From Bacillus sp. REN3 (GTDB lineage Bacteria > Bacillota > Bacilli > Bacillales > Cytobacillaceae), in assembly GCF_017912555.1 (NCBI RefSeq), contig NZ_JAERSD010000026.1, positions 1 through 64,000 of the forward strand: 64,000 nt of DNA, written 5' to 3'. The translations under genes and the position numbers were made by a program. Numbering within the stretch: the first letter of the stretch is position 1; each line of letters starts with the position of its first letter. Shown in pieces: positions 52,018 through 61,607 of the stretch. The notes beneath the pieces were generated by a model. It was not told where the DNA came from, made no database searches, and was given only the letters and a program-made list of their open reading frames with translations.

Positions 52018-53946
52018 TCAGACCGATTGTATTGCTTCTACAGGAAGGACCTGATGTATTTTCCCACTGAAAAGGGCTTCCTGATCCGGTTTGATCCAGA
52101 TGTGTACTGTTCCATGATCCTGGCTGCTCCTTATCAATCTTCCGACTCCCTGCCTCAATCGCAAAAGCATGTATGGAAGGTCAATTTCGAGCCATGGATC
52201 AAGAGCATGCTTCCGTTTCGCCTCAAAGACTGGATCATGCGGAGGGAATGGCAAAGAGGCAATCACCACCTGTGTCAATGACTCTCCGGGTACATCAAGG
52301 CCTTCCCATAAGCTGAATGAACAGAAGACTGTCGTCTTTTCTGCCTGGAATTGCTTTACAGTTTCACTGATTTCCCGGTCACCTTCATATACGATTGCAA
52401 ATGGCCAATCATTCTGGTCTGCCCAGTTCCTGAACCTGTCCATTTCCCCGGAAGAAGAAAATAACACAAGCGCCTTCCCGCCTTTACTTCTTAGGTCCTC
52501 CCCTATCTGCTCCCATTTGGCCTGTTCATCGTTCTGTACATGTCTGAATAGTTCCATCCGTTCTGCATAATCAAAAGGCGAGTCAACTGTAAATGAATCA
52601 AACTGGTCGATTCCAAGGGTCTTTGCAATGTAGCTGAAATCACCGGCTTGGGATAAAGTTGCAGAAGAAAAAACGAACGGAATCGTTTGTGAAAATACTT
52701 CCTTTTTCAAAATATCTTCCACAAGCCTAGGCATTATGATGAACGATGTCTGGACACCATTTTCCTCCAGCCAGTAAATACCTTCATCATTCTTAAGAAA
52801 AATGGAGAGCCCGTAAGCGAAAAACTCAAGATACTCCTCCATGATTTTCAAATGATAGTCATCAATCATGAACAACTCGGCATCAAATACAAGCTGGTCC
52901 AGCAGCTCACTCACCTTTTCCTCCAGCTTCTCCGCTGTCTTCATGATTCCATCTGTTCGAGGCACTACCTTACGGTTCGATCCTTCAGTACCTGGAGTTT
53001 GCGCTGACAGCATGTCGAACCAGTCATCGTTCAACGCAAGGATCTCCTCGATCAGGTAAAGGGACTCCTCCCTTACATCCTGGTTCAAGTAGCCTGTCAG
53101 AACAGAATCCAGCGTTTGCGAATTGAATCGATAGGTCAATCCTTTTTGGGCAGCAAATTCCAACAGATGCCCTTCATCGAAAATCACTGTGCTTGCATCG
53201 GGCAGCAGTGGCATCTGCCCTTCACGCCTGCGTGATTCCTTTGTCCAAATATGCTCCATATAAAAATCATGGGAGCAAATGACAAGATCAGCAGAACGAT
53301 GATAATATCCCCGATTCAGCGTCTGGCCGCAGCGGTGCCGCCAATTGCACGTTGAGCATTGCTGCAGCGGGTCCCAGGCAATACTCGCCCACTTGTCATT
53401 TGAAACCCAGGGATATTCCTTGCGGTCGCCATAACGGCTGAAGGTGTTCATTGAAATACCTTCATCCAAAACAAAGTCAGGCAACCGGTCATGGACATCG
53501 AGAATGTCATCATCCTTTGTTTTGGCCGACAAATCATCCAGCTTTCTCACGCAAACATATTGGTCACGGGCTTTTGCCAAGCGGACATCCACTTTAAGAC
53601 CCAGTGCCTCTTCAAGTTTATCAATGTCCCCGCCTTCTTTTACGAGCTGCTCAATCAGTGTTTCATCCGAGCAGGAAATGATCGCAGGTTTTCCCATATA
53701 ACGCGCATAAAAGATCGCATAGAGCAGGTAAACGAATGTTTTGCCTGTTCCAACACCTGCCTCGGCAAAAATGATGCCCTTGTTCTTGAACGCCTGTTCG
53801 AGCTGGAACGCCATATAAATTTGCTCATCCCGCAGCTCATACCCTTTTTCGGGCAAAATGTCATAAAAAACATCCCCAATATAGTCACCCAATAAATCAA
53901 AGAATGTATTTTCCTTCGTGATAGCAAATGGAAGTTTGTTCGTCAT
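52018..53946 (-). CDS. DinG/YoaA-family ATP-dependent DNA helicase
   Basis: The 642-residue XPD-like superfamily 2 helicase has Walker A AEAGVGTGKTF near residue 63, DEAH-type box FDEGH near 250, and a cysteine group between them (QYVCVRKL, QQCSTCNWRHRCG) that fits a 4Fe-4S cluster. C-terminal motifs VFSSATLS, ALVLFSSSGEM and RLRQGVGRLIRS complete the helicase core. No N-terminal exonuclease domain is present, unlike B. subtilis DinG, so it is closer to the YoaA/DinG helicase form. It lies convergent with lexA, in keeping with DNA repair. Confidence 0.9.
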   Translation of the reverse strand: MTNKLPFAITKENTFFDLLGDYIGDVFYDILPEKGYELRDEQIYMAFQLEQAFKNKGIIFAEAGVGTGKTFVYLLYAIFYARYMGKPAIISCSDETLIEQLVKEGGDIDKLEEALGLKVDVRLAKARDQYVCVRKLDDLSAKTKDDDILDVHDRLPDFVLDEGISMNTFSRYGDRKEYPWVSNDKWASIAWDPLQQCSTCNWRHRCGQTLNRGYYHRSADLVICSHDFYMEHIWTKESRRREGQMPLLPDASTVIFDEGHLLEFAAQKGLTYRFNSQTLDSVLTGYLNQDVREESLYLIEEILALNDDWFDMLSAQTPGTEGSNRKVVPRTDGIMKTAEKLEEKVSELLDQLVFDAELFMIDDYHLKIMEEYLEFFAYGLSIFLKNDEGIYWLEENGVQTSFIIMPRLVEDILKKEVFSQTIPFVFSSATLSQAGDFSYIAKTLGIDQFDSFTVDSPFDYAERMELFRHVQNDEQAKWEQIGEDLRSKGGKALVLFSSSGEMDRFRNWADQNDWPFAIVYEGDREISETVKQFQAEKTTVFCSFSLWEGLDVPGESLTQVVIASLPFPPHDPVFEAKRKHALDPWLEIDLPYMLLRLRQGVGRLIRSSQDHGTVHIWIKPDQEALFSGKIHQVLPVEAIQSV

Positions 53947-54096
53947 GCAGTTACTCCTTCAATAAAGTTCATTAAAAGCCAGACCTTTATCATAGCAAAC
54001 ATAAGCTTGTTTTGCATTCAGAATTTGTCTTTGCAAAGAATGGGAAACCCTTCATATAAGAACAGAAATCCAATTTGCTTCTGCGTCCCAATTTCC

Positions 54097-54465
54097 TCAA
54101 TGCCCTTCATGTCGGAAGATCACGTCTGAAAATGCCCAGGCAAGAGCGAAACCAAATGATAATCCATAGTCAAGCAGGCCCGATGAAGGTTTCACCAACA
54201 ATGAAACAATAGATAAGATGGCAAAAAGGGATGTGAACTTCCAAACCCGTTTCCAAAGTTCTTCCTTAGCCATCGTTCTCGTGCTTTTAAGGATTATCAC
54301 AATCTGATAGAATGCGTAAATCAATAGAAAAAGCGCAAACCCAATGATGAATTCACCCGTCCATGGACGTTCTACACCCTTTAAGATTATATAAGTCGTC
54401 GTTAACAGGCCTGAAAGGAACAATATGAACAATCCGATATTGATCCGACGTTTAGTATGCATCAA
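54097..54465 (-). CDS. Four-helix membrane protein, unknown
   Basis: The 122-residue protein has four hydrophobic segments (IGLFILFLSGLLTTTYIIL, FIIGFALFLLIYAFYQIVIIL, FTSLFAILSIVSLLV, YGLSFGFALAWAFSDVI). The ending HEGH is polar. GGAAGGAAG precedes the start. No family recognised. Confidence 0.65.
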   Translation of the reverse strand: MMHTKRRINIGLFILFLSGLLTTTYIILKGVERPWTGEFIIGFALFLLIYAFYQIVIILKSTRTMAKEELWKRVWKFTSLFAILSIVSLLVKPSSGLLDYGLSFGFALAWAFSDVIFRHEGH

Positions 54466-54689
54466 ACTTCCTTCTTTCCTTGGACAAAATAAAAAAGGGG
54501 TTGGTAAGCTATTTGCCGAGTAGCCATAAACCTGATCGTCCGCCTCTTAGACAAGAAATCAGCTCTTGGATAACCATTCACTTTGAATAGCTCCTTTACT
54601 CATAGCTGCGTGATGCCCCATATGAACGACTCTAAAAGGGTACTATCGTTGCTTATATTCTTATTTTCCGTCAACGCCAGTTCATCGAT
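54466..54689. other. Intergenic, nothing recognised
   Basis: No gene with a ribosome-binding site or structured element was identified. Confidence 0.4.
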
Positions 54690-54985
54690 CAGGTCTTTTT
54701 TATAATCGTTCGGGCATGTTTTAATCTTCTTCAAAATATAATTCCGCGCCAATGCCCTCATATCTTGCTATCTGTGGCTTAGCAATTTCATCCCATTCTA
54801 CATTCCGCAGTGATGATTAGATCACACCCAGGCATTCATGGTCCACTATGATCACTTCCTCACTGGCAGATCCATTTTCCCTGATATCCCTTACATCGAT
54901 TCTGACTAATGTATTACCGGGAGTACAACCGATAATGGCAAAAGATGCCTGCCAGATGAAAAGTTATTGTTTCCATTTCAATTAT
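54690..54985 (-). pseudogene. Probable gene remnant
   Basis: On the minus strand a frame opening near 54978 (METITFHLAG...) runs into stops, and a shifted frame then reads LVRIDVRDIRENGSASEE and a later piece reads EWDEIAKPQIARYEGIGAEL. The coding-like pieces in different frames suggest a decayed gene. The family was not recognised. Confidence 0.35.
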
Positions 54986-55052
54986 TCTCCTACTATAAAT
55001 ATAGATAAACAGGCACCTTAATGGAGCAAAATCAATATGTTGTCTAAAAAGG

Positions 55053-55265
55053 ATGGTGCTGTATCTCATGGACCATACTGATGGAACCTTCGCTTCAGAC
55101 CTGGTTATCGCGTTGCTGGATATTATTGTGGTCCTACACGTTGAAGATCATCCCGTTATGGGAATTGCCTTGCTCGCCCTCTTAAAAACAGTTACCAATG
55201 ACCGCTTGCTGAGGATTTTATTCATCCTTTTTATTATTGTTGTAGGTTCATTCAATTTTAAGTAA
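55053..55265 (+). CDS. Small membrane protein, unknown
   Basis: Up to 70 residues with two hydrophobic segments (LVIALLDIIVVLHV and ILFILFIIVVGSFNF). AAAAAGG lies directly before ATG 55053, too close for ideal spacing; ATG 55068 is possible. It may be real but expression signals are weak. Confidence 0.4.
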   Translation: MVLYLMDHTDGTFASDLVIALLDIIVVLHVEDHPVMGIALLALLKTVTNDRLLRILFILFIIVVGSFNFK

Positions 55266-55274
55266 AATGCCTTT

Positions 55275-55754
55275 TTAGTCTTGACGCTCATCCACATGAA
55301 TGACAAAGGTATAGGACACTTCCCCATTTTCCCACTTTGCGATGACTTCATAAATGTAATGCCCTGATTCACCTGGTACCTGGATTTCATCGTTTAGAGG
55401 ATTTTCCAACTTTGTTTTTTCACTTAAATTATGTACAGTTATATCAGGCTCCTGCTCAAGCATGATTGCCAGCTTTTCATCAGGCTGCACTTCAATTGGG
55501 GCAAAATTATCAGCTATTTGAAAGGGGCTGGCTGCATCGGTCGTCAGTGTAGAGTTTCCTTTACGCCATTTATAATTCCCCTTCTCCATTTCATATGTTT
55601 GTTTGTCCGTCTTTACATATCCTGCCGTTTTGGGAGGAAATTGCCCTTTTTCAAAAATAAATTCTTTCCCGCTGCCTGTTGTTTTTTCTGAACATCCAAT
55701 TAGGGACATAGCAGAACAGATGATCAGGATGAAAGTTGCAATCTTCTTCCTCAA
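55275..55754 (-). CDS. Lipoprotein of unknown function
   Basis: The 159-residue protein has a lipoprotein signal with lipobox SLIGC (Cys about residue 21), then a beta-rich domain ending in YIYEVIAKWENGEVSYTFVI. It is predicted to be anchored on the outer face of the membrane. No family was recognised, although the KWENGEVSYTF ending recalls small Bacillus lipoproteins. Downstream is a convergent small gene. Confidence 0.7.
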   Translation of the reverse strand: MRKKIATFILIICSAMSLIGCSEKTTGSGKEFIFEKGQFPPKTAGYVKTDKQTYEMEKGNYKWRKGNSTLTTDAASPFQIADNFAPIEVQPDEKLAIMLEQEPDITVHNLSEKTKLENPLNDEIQVPGESGHYIYEVIAKWENGEVSYTFVIHVDERQD

Positions 55755-55850
55755 TCCACTTCCCCCTTTTGTTACATATACAATATGACGGAAAGTATCG
55801 ATGATTGTTTCGTTTAAGACAAAAAAATTTTCCGGAAAGAATGCCCATAG

Positions 55851-56194
55851 TCAGTCTCTGGGCATTGAAGAAGTAGCGTGTACTTCCCACACACTGATTC
55901 TCTCCATTCCTGAAATGATTGGTCTTGCCTTAGTTATCAATCTTTTCATAGCTCCAAGGGAAGGGATGCCTGATGCGTTTGTCCATTGCTCCATTCCTCA
56001 TACACAAATACAGCATGGGGATCTTCAACAGAGACACTTACTAAATATACATCGTATCCGTCTAAATCCTTCATTGAATCAACAGCTTCCTACGAGATCT
56101 CAACTAGACTATCGCGTTCGCCATCCTTCACTGTAAACTTTCCAAACAAACCGAATTTCTTCACTTCATCAACCAACCCGAATATTTTTTCCAT
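55851..56194 (-). pseudogene. Broken antibiotic biosynthesis monooxygenase (ABM) domain gene
   Basis: Minus-strand text KKFGLFGKFTVKDGERDSLVEIS, an in-frame TAG (56090-56092), then EAVDSMKDLDGYDVYLVSVS and VFVYEEWSN in the same frame, then after a frameshift LEAMKRLITKARPIISGMERI. This is the order of a complete ABM-domain protein of about 100 residues (heme/quinol monooxygenase-like fold). With a stop and a frameshift it is not functional. Confidence 0.65.
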
Positions 56195-56459
56195 CTTATA
56201 GTTCTCTATATTGGTGATTGTAACCTACATTCTCTATTGATATTTATTTAATAGTAATTCTCCTGGTATAGCGGTATGGAAATCGCAAGTCCAATAAACT
56301 TTTTCTCGTGATTTTTCTTTCCAGTTTATCAGGGGAATTTTGTGTACTTTTTACAAATCAAAAATTGTCCAGGCAGGGGGTTTACAATAAGAAAAAAATA
56401 GGATAATATGAATACATTCTTTAATTCCAACTATTTTTATAGGAAAAGAGGAGATATAT

Positions 56460-57737
56460 TTGGCACAAAGCCGTCTATCCTCCGGTTCGACTGTCGCATC
56501 CGTAAATTCGAACTGGGATAAGAAGTCAACTACTTTCATCGCTCCGCTCAGCCCAGTGCAAAGGCCTCTCGTTCTGCTCGGTACCATTGCAGCATTCATT
56601 ATATATATCAGTATTGTATTTGTTGTGAACTGGACTCAAGGCACTTTATTCATCATTGGGCTTGCCCTTGGAATGACCCTGCTTCATGCCCGCTTCGGCT
56701 TCACTTCCGCCTTCAGAAGATTGGTTTCCGTAGGCAATGTCCAGGGATTGCAGGCACATATGCTGATGCTGGCTATCGCTTCAACCCTTTTTGCGATTAT
56801 ATTAAGCTCTGGATTCACGTTCACTGGAGTTGCTCCTGAAGGAAACGTCTCGCCGGTAGGCATCAGTTTGATTGTTGGTGCGTTCCTGTTTGGAATCGGG
56901 ATGCAGCTTGGCAACGGATGTGCTTCCGGTACACTTTATGCTGTTGGAGGAGGAGCGTCCTCCATGGTGCTGACACTGATTTCGTTTATAGCTGGTTCTG
57001 TCCTGGGGGCCTACCATTTCACCTTCTGGATGGAGGACACCCCTTCTCTTCCGGCGATTTCGCTCGCTGAATCAACAGGTCTTGGTTATTTTGGAGCATG
57101 GATTGTCCAGCTCCTGGCTTTTGCTGTAATTTACTTTGTCACCATTCAAATCGCCAAAAGGAAGAAGCCGCCAATGATGAAGCCGCTCCCGACCATAGGA
57201 GGCTTCAAGAAAATTGTCCGCGGCTCGTGGCCGCTCTTTGGAGCTGCGATTGTTCTTGCACTATTGAATGCCTTAACACTTGCTGTCAAAGGAAATCCAT
57301 GGGGGATTACATCCGCTTTTGCCTTATGGGGCGGTAAAGCATTGATGGCCATTGGAATAGATGTTTCAACATGGGGTTATTTTTCGGGATCCAAGGGAGA
57401 AGCGCTTGCGAACACTGTCCTTGCTGATGCTACAAGCGTCATGAACTTCGGGATCATCCTGGGAGCCTTCGTTTCCGCTGCAGCGCAGGGAACGTTCAAA
57501 CCAACGAAAATCAAGCCAGGCATCGCTGGAGCAGCCATCATCGGCGGATTGCTGATGGGATACGGCGCACGCCTTGCTTTTGGCTGCAACATCGGCGCCT
57601 ATTTCAGCGGAATTGCATCCTTCAGTATCCACGGCTGGATCTGGGCTGTCATGGCATTGCTCGGAACATTCCTTGCCCTCTTCATCCGTCCGCTATTCGG
57701 ATTGAAGAATCCCAAATCGACAGATTCGATTTGCTAG
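56460..57737 (+). CDS. YeeE/YedE family inner-membrane transporter (thiosulfate/sulfur transport-like)
   Basis: The 425-residue protein has about ten membrane helices and the two Cys motifs of the YeeE/YedE family: QLGNGCASGTLY in the first half and LAFGCNIGAYFSGI in the second. In E. coli TsuA (YeeE) these Cys residues relay thiosulfate. The start is TTG at 56460 with AGAGGAG upstream. No TusA/YeeD gene is next to it, so the substrate is only inferred. Confidence 0.85.
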   Translation: MAQSRLSSGSTVASVNSNWDKKSTTFIAPLSPVQRPLVLLGTIAAFIIYISIVFVVNWTQGTLFIIGLALGMTLLHARFGFTSAFRRLVSVGNVQGLQAHMLMLAIASTLFAIILSSGFTFTGVAPEGNVSPVGISLIVGAFLFGIGMQLGNGCASGTLYAVGGGASSMVLTLISFIAGSVLGAYHFTFWMEDTPSLPAISLAESTGLGYFGAWIVQLLAFAVIYFVTIQIAKRKKPPMMKPLPTIGGFKKIVRGSWPLFGAAIVLALLNALTLAVKGNPWGITSAFALWGGKALMAIGIDVSTWGYFSGSKGEALANTVLADATSVMNFGIILGAFVSAAAQGTFKPTKIKPGIAGAAIIGGLLMGYGARLAFGCNIGAYFSGIASFSIHGWIWAVMALLGTFLALFIRPLFGLKNPKSTDSIC

Positions 57738-57742
57738 AATGA

Positions 57743-57772
57743 AAATGTCCCCGAATATCCGGGGACATTTCT
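57743..57772. terminator. Bidirectional terminator
   Basis: A perfect 11-bp inverted repeat (57743-57753 with 57760-57770) lies between the YeeE/YedE gene and a convergent gene. Confidence 0.85.
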
Positions 57773-58320
57773 TATTCTCTATACCATCTTTCATCGAATT
57801 CGAGATTCAGCCCTCTTCCTAAAAAGCTGGCGAATTTGATGAATCCTCTTCCACGCGCGGTTATCAAATTTCCGTCCTGCACGACCAGCTCTTGTGAATA
57901 ATTGTCCAAATCAAACACGCCCGAAGCCTCCATAAACTGTTTTGTAAGCCCGGCAGTATACTTCTTGCCTGTTAATACTCCTGCTTTGGCAAGCAATAAT
58001 GGCGAACTGGATATACCTGCAATCACTTTCGCTTTCACCGCAGCCTGTTTTATAAAATCGATGTAACCATCTTGGTTGCCAATCGCCATGATATCCATGC
58101 AGCCTGGCAATAGCAGACTATCAATTTCTTCAAGATTTGCCTCCGCATAAGTTGTATCTGCCACGCAGGAAAGCCCTGACTCACCTTTTATTGGCAATTT
58201 ATCCATCCCTATCGTCATGACTGGCTTCTCTCCTTGCATAAGGATCGACAGCGCCACACTCACTTCATATTCACTGAATTGCGGATAAAGCAAGACAGCT
58301 GTTTTCTGCAAAGCCCCCAC
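57772..58320 (-). CDS. DJ-1/PfpI family protein without the usual cysteine
   Basis: The 182-residue alpha/beta protein has the DJ-1/PfpI order: KTAVLLYPQFSEYEVSVAL at the start, LLLPGCMDIMAI and the nucleophile-elbow region IAGISSSPLLLAKAGVL. Members normally have a Cys in the elbow; here it is Ser, so it may not be a deglycase or hydrolase. RGRGFIKFASFLGR near the end is typical. Start ATG with GGAGTGGG upstream. Confidence 0.75.
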   Translation of the reverse strand: MGALQKTAVLLYPQFSEYEVSVALSILMQGEKPVMTIGMDKLPIKGESGLSCVADTTYAEANLEEIDSLLLPGCMDIMAIGNQDGYIDFIKQAAVKAKVIAGISSSPLLLAKAGVLTGKKYTAGLTKQFMEASGVFDLDNYSQELVVQDGNLITARGRGFIKFASFLGRGLNLEFDERWYRE

Positions 58321-58435
58321 TCCTTTATCTTCTATTTATGCATGCACCCTGCGTTAAGCCCTTCCTCATTCACCATCATCTTTTTGAATCCCTTTTTTAG
58401 GTCATCACCCCCAATCAACAGAGTATTTACGAAGA

Positions 58436-59534
58436 TCACCCTTGCCCTTCCACAGACCCGGCTTTCGATTTTCCGTCATTGTAAATTTTTTCAAAGTTTC
58501 CTGGGCCTCCATCATACAGCCAGCTAAACCAGCTTCCATGGTCATCCGTTTCTGCAATCGTGTTCAGGCTTTCCTCTTCATCAAGGTAATAATCAAGATG
58601 GAGTTTTCCATCCTGGATATTGTTATAGATGTGAAAAATATTCCTGTTCTTGCCGATTTCCTTTATGGTATCTAGAAGTCTATTATTTGTTAAAGGGCTC
58701 ATTTGGTTGGCTACATGCGTATGGAATATACAAAGAGTTTGATTTGGAGGGATTCGCCCTGAAATCCTTGAAAGCCATTCCACGCCGTCTCCCTCTATAA
58801 ATTTGATATCCTGGTCCAAAACATAGGCGGCAGCTTTTTCAAATAATCTGCGCCGGTTTTTATGTTCTGGCCAAATAAGCGCATTTAACCATAAAAAATC
58901 TTGCTCGTCTGATAAGTCGTTAATCTTCAGATCAATTCCGACCCTTGTTCCCACTGGAGGACTATTTAACGGCAGCAAAGGTGTTCCTTCACCTCTTATT
59001 TCCGAAACAATCTGCACGGTTGACGCTTCTTTTCCATATAAACTGCCACTCCCGTATGAATATCCGTATTGATCCCATAACAGTTGGAGTCCAGCGCTCG
59101 TCCCGATTTCGACTAAAGCGAGCGGGCTGTTCGTCAATTTATGAATATAAGCAAATACAGGATAAAGGTAGGCACAGCGCCGCACTTCATTCGTCTGGAC
59201 TATTTTCGTTTTCAGTATGTCATCTACTTCGTTCCTATATTTCCGGCAAAAATCCTTGAAATAAGGAAAAAACTTCTTCAACTCGAACCGGCTCCACGCT
59301 TATGTTCGGATAAAATCTCCTCAGTGGATGGGCCATTCCTGCCAACAGCAAATAATGAACTGCACCAAAAAGCAAATTGGGTACTGGCTGCCCTTTTCGC
59401 GCTTCAACTGCCAATTCAAGAATCTCTTCGTCCTTGGCAATCATCAGGGAAAGAAATTCATAGAGATTGCTTGTACCGGCACACTCATTTGTTGCGAATG
59501 TTCTGAATCTTTCCGAGAGATTTATTGTATTCAA
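58436..59534 (-). pseudogene. DUF2332 family gene with a frameshift at a T6 tract
   Basis: An N-terminal frame (TTG start at 59534 with GGAGG upstream; NLSERFRTFATNECAG...) runs to the text VEPVRVEEV near 59270. The C-terminal frame takes over with FFPYFKDFCRKYR and continues for about 275 residues (VEIGTSAGLQLLWDQYG, LFEKAAAYVLDQ, IFHTHVANQM) to 58436. Shortening the T6 run (plus strand A6, 59267-59272) by one base would restore one protein of about 360 residues, the usual DUF2332 length. Slippage, an assembly error or a true mutation are all possible. Confidence 0.75.
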
Positions 59535-59584
59535 CGGCAGTCCTCCTCAGAATTCGTTCAAGATCCAACCCAGGACCGTTATTC

Positions 59585-59752
59585 ATATGTTAAAAGCAGT
59601 GTTGGGTTTTGAATACCTGTTGGTTGAAACGGAAGGCACGCCCGCAGAAAGCAGACGACTAAAACCGCCGCGTCCTGCGGCAAAGTCAACCCTAGGACTT
59701 CCTGTCCGCCAGAGTGGCTGGAGTGGAAATCAACAATCAAATTTAACATAGC
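59585..59752. mobile_element. Decayed MITE-like element
   Basis: ATGTTAAA (59587-59594) and TTTAACAT (59742-59749) bracket about 165 bp with a GC-rich core and GTGGAAATCAACAA near one end, the same layout as the MITE at 40041-40323 (which reads GTTGATTTACACTCC at its end). No clear target duplication remains. Confidence 0.45.
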
Positions 59753-59866
59753 TTTATTAAAAATGGACAGTTATGCAATGAAAATATGAAAATGGACGTG
59801 GAGACCAGAGATATCTATACGATAAGGAAACCAGCAAGCATTGAAAAAGGCAAATGCTTTATTGAT

Positions 59867-60496
59867 TCAAAACCGACAGTTTATGTTGTGTCCAATGACT
59901 ATATCAGCTATATTCTGCGGATTGACCAGATCGAGGTAATGATCCCTCGCTGGCCAGTATCGGATTCTAAATTTCTCCTTTTTCATCTGTGTTCCAGAGC
60001 TCTCTCTTTTGAAGCGGACTTCACGGGGACAATCCAAATAAATGACATAGTCGAAGAACTTTCTCCATTCCTGTCGTTGCAGGAAAACCCCTTCAATGAG
60101 GATTAGACCTTCCTTTGGCAAGTTCACTTCTTCAATTGCCACTTTGTCTGTATATTCATCATAGAATGGGAGCTTCAGTCCTTCATCTCCTTGAAGTTTA
60201 TCAAACAAATTTTCGCTTAGCCAGTCAACATTCCATTGCAGTTGATAATACTCATACCATTCCTCATTCCCTGTCTCATATCGTCTGTTCCTCTCAACTA
60301 TGTGGTCGTCAAGGTGGAATATATGACAAGGAAGGTCCTTTTCGTGAATCTTCTGGCTTAATTCGCTGACAAAGGTTGTTTTCCCGGAACGGCTCAGGCC
60401 ATCGATTCCCAAGACGAAGCGTCTTCCGGGAGTGATTTTGGCTATTAACCTTGTTATGGCATCCATTCTATTATCCTCACCGTTTCCAATCAGCAT
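59867..60496 (-). CDS. Uridine-kinase-like P-loop kinase
   Basis: The 209-residue protein has the P-loop GIDGLSRSGKTTF, then FHLDDHIVERNRRYETG in place of the uridine kinase DDFY region, and LILIEGVFLQRQEWRKFFD. The lid region has REVRFKRE. It is in the AAA/uridine kinase-like group; the phosphate acceptor is unknown. ATG 60496 overlaps the Nudix stop; ATG 60466 with GAGG upstream is an alternative. Confidence 0.75.
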   Translation of the reverse strand: MLIGNGEDNRMDAITRLIAKITPGRRFVLGIDGLSRSGKTTFVSELSQKIHEKDLPCHIFHLDDHIVERNRRYETGNEEWYEYYQLQWNVDWLSENLFDKLQGDEGLKLPFYDEYTDKVAIEEVNLPKEGLILIEGVFLQRQEWRKFFDYVIYLDCPREVRFKRESSGTQMKKEKFRIRYWPARDHYLDLVNPQNIADIVIGHNINCRF

Positions 60497-60936
60497 TAAC
60501 TCGATATCCTTTTTTCCTGGAACAGCATTTCTGCTTGCTCGATGCTTTCCTTGAGCCAGGATGGTGCATCATGGTGCTGATCTATTTCTTCTGCAGTCAT
60601 CCATAAAATCCTTGTTACTTCTTCAGGATTTTTTGCAAAAGGCTCGCCTGCTTCTATTTCACATAAAAAGACGATGTCAATGACTTCCCTTCCATCCTCA
60701 AGGATAAAAGAAGTGTTGAGGACATACATCATTTCTTCCTTGATCGCAATCCCGACTTCTTCGAAAAACTCCCTTTTCAAAGTCCGCTCCAATATGCCAG
60801 CCGAGATTCCTTCATGATCAACTGTACCGCCAACCAATGATAGCAGACCGCCGGCATGCTCTTCATTAACGCTCCTTTCGATCACCAGCCATTTTCCGCC
60901 TCGAGTTATTGCCCCTTCCACATTCACTATGAACAT
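60496..60936 (-). CDS. Nudix hydrolase
   Basis: The 146-residue protein carries a Nudix box REFFEEVGI preceded by GGTVDHEG; the spacing before the REFFEE helix is longer than the canonical 23-residue box, as in some bacillus subfamilies. It would hydrolyse a nucleoside diphosphate derivative. It is coupled to the downstream P-loop kinase gene (1-nt overlap), suggesting joint handling of a nucleotide. Confidence 0.82.
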   Translation of the reverse strand: MFIVNVEGAITRGGKWLVIERSVNEEHAGGLLSLVGGTVDHEGISAGILERTLKREFFEEVGIAIKEEMMYVLNTSFILEDGREVIDIVFLCEIEAGEPFAKNPEEVTRILWMTAEEIDQHHDAPSWLKESIEQAEMLFQEKRISS

Positions 60937-61217
60937 TATTTACTTCTCCTTTATTACAATTATATTTTTAATTCTCTTTTTATATTGTTCATCCTTCTTT
61001 TAAGGCAAAAGGCCTGTTAAATTTCTGGAAAACGCCCAATTTCCAATTAAAATCCTTATTTCAAAAAAGTTACACTTACTTATTCCTAATTTTAAATGAC
61101 AGAAAATTCGATAAATTTACACATACTAAATTCCTTTGCAAACTTGTATAATGATATTACACCAAGAATTACCTAAGGTCCCCACCTAAAATCCAGACTT
61201 TAGGAGTGTGAAGAGGA
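60937..61217. other. Intergenic, promoter-like TATAAT only
   Basis: A TATAAT lies at about 61147 upstream of the next plus-strand gene, with no clear -35. Nothing else seen. Confidence 0.4.
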
Positions 61218-61547
61218 ATGTTAGAAAACATTTTATTCGCAATGTTGATTGGTGGATTTGTCGGAATGGCAGGTCATGTGAGAAAAAGGGGGAAAATCAT
61301 CAAGCCTAGAAAGACAAAGAAGTTCATTTACCTTGGGTTCTTGGAGGAAGTGATCATGGGGGCTTTAGCTGCAGTTTTGCTGGTCATCTCATCCGAGGCG
61401 GATTCTTTGCTCAGAGTGCTCTTCATTTCAATCATGGCCGGTTTTGGGGGTGATGCCATCCTTCGAGGATTAGAATTCATCCGCTCAGACAGGCTGAATC
61501 AGGAAAGGGAGGATATTGGCAATGAAAAGACCAATACCCTTCAGTAA
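61218..61547 (+). CDS. Small membrane protein (DUF4257-like)
   Basis: The 109-residue protein has two to three hydrophobic segments (NILFAMLIGGFVGMAGHV, EEVIMGALAAVLLVIS, LLRVLFISIMAGFGGDAIL) separated by a basic loop. The arrangement resembles DUF4257 proteins. Function unknown. A GTGAAGAGG site precedes the ATG and a terminator follows. Confidence 0.6.
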   Translation: MLENILFAMLIGGFVGMAGHVRKRGKIIKPRKTKKFIYLGFLEEVIMGALAAVLLVISSEADSLLRVLFISIMAGFGGDAILRGLEFIRSDRLNQEREDIGNEKTNTLQ

Positions 61548-61574
61548 GGAGAAAGAAGTTTGCGGCACCGTAGG

Positions 61575-61607
61575 TCAAGCAGCTTCACAAGTGCTTGATT
61601 TTTTTTT
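61575..61607 (+). terminator. Intrinsic terminator
   Basis: TCAAGCA at 61575-61581 pairs with TGCTTGA at 61592-61598, followed by a run of T. Confidence 0.8.

Noticed and set aside
59786-60106. 106-codon plus-strand open frame
   Set aside because: It is the antisense shadow of the P-loop kinase gene.
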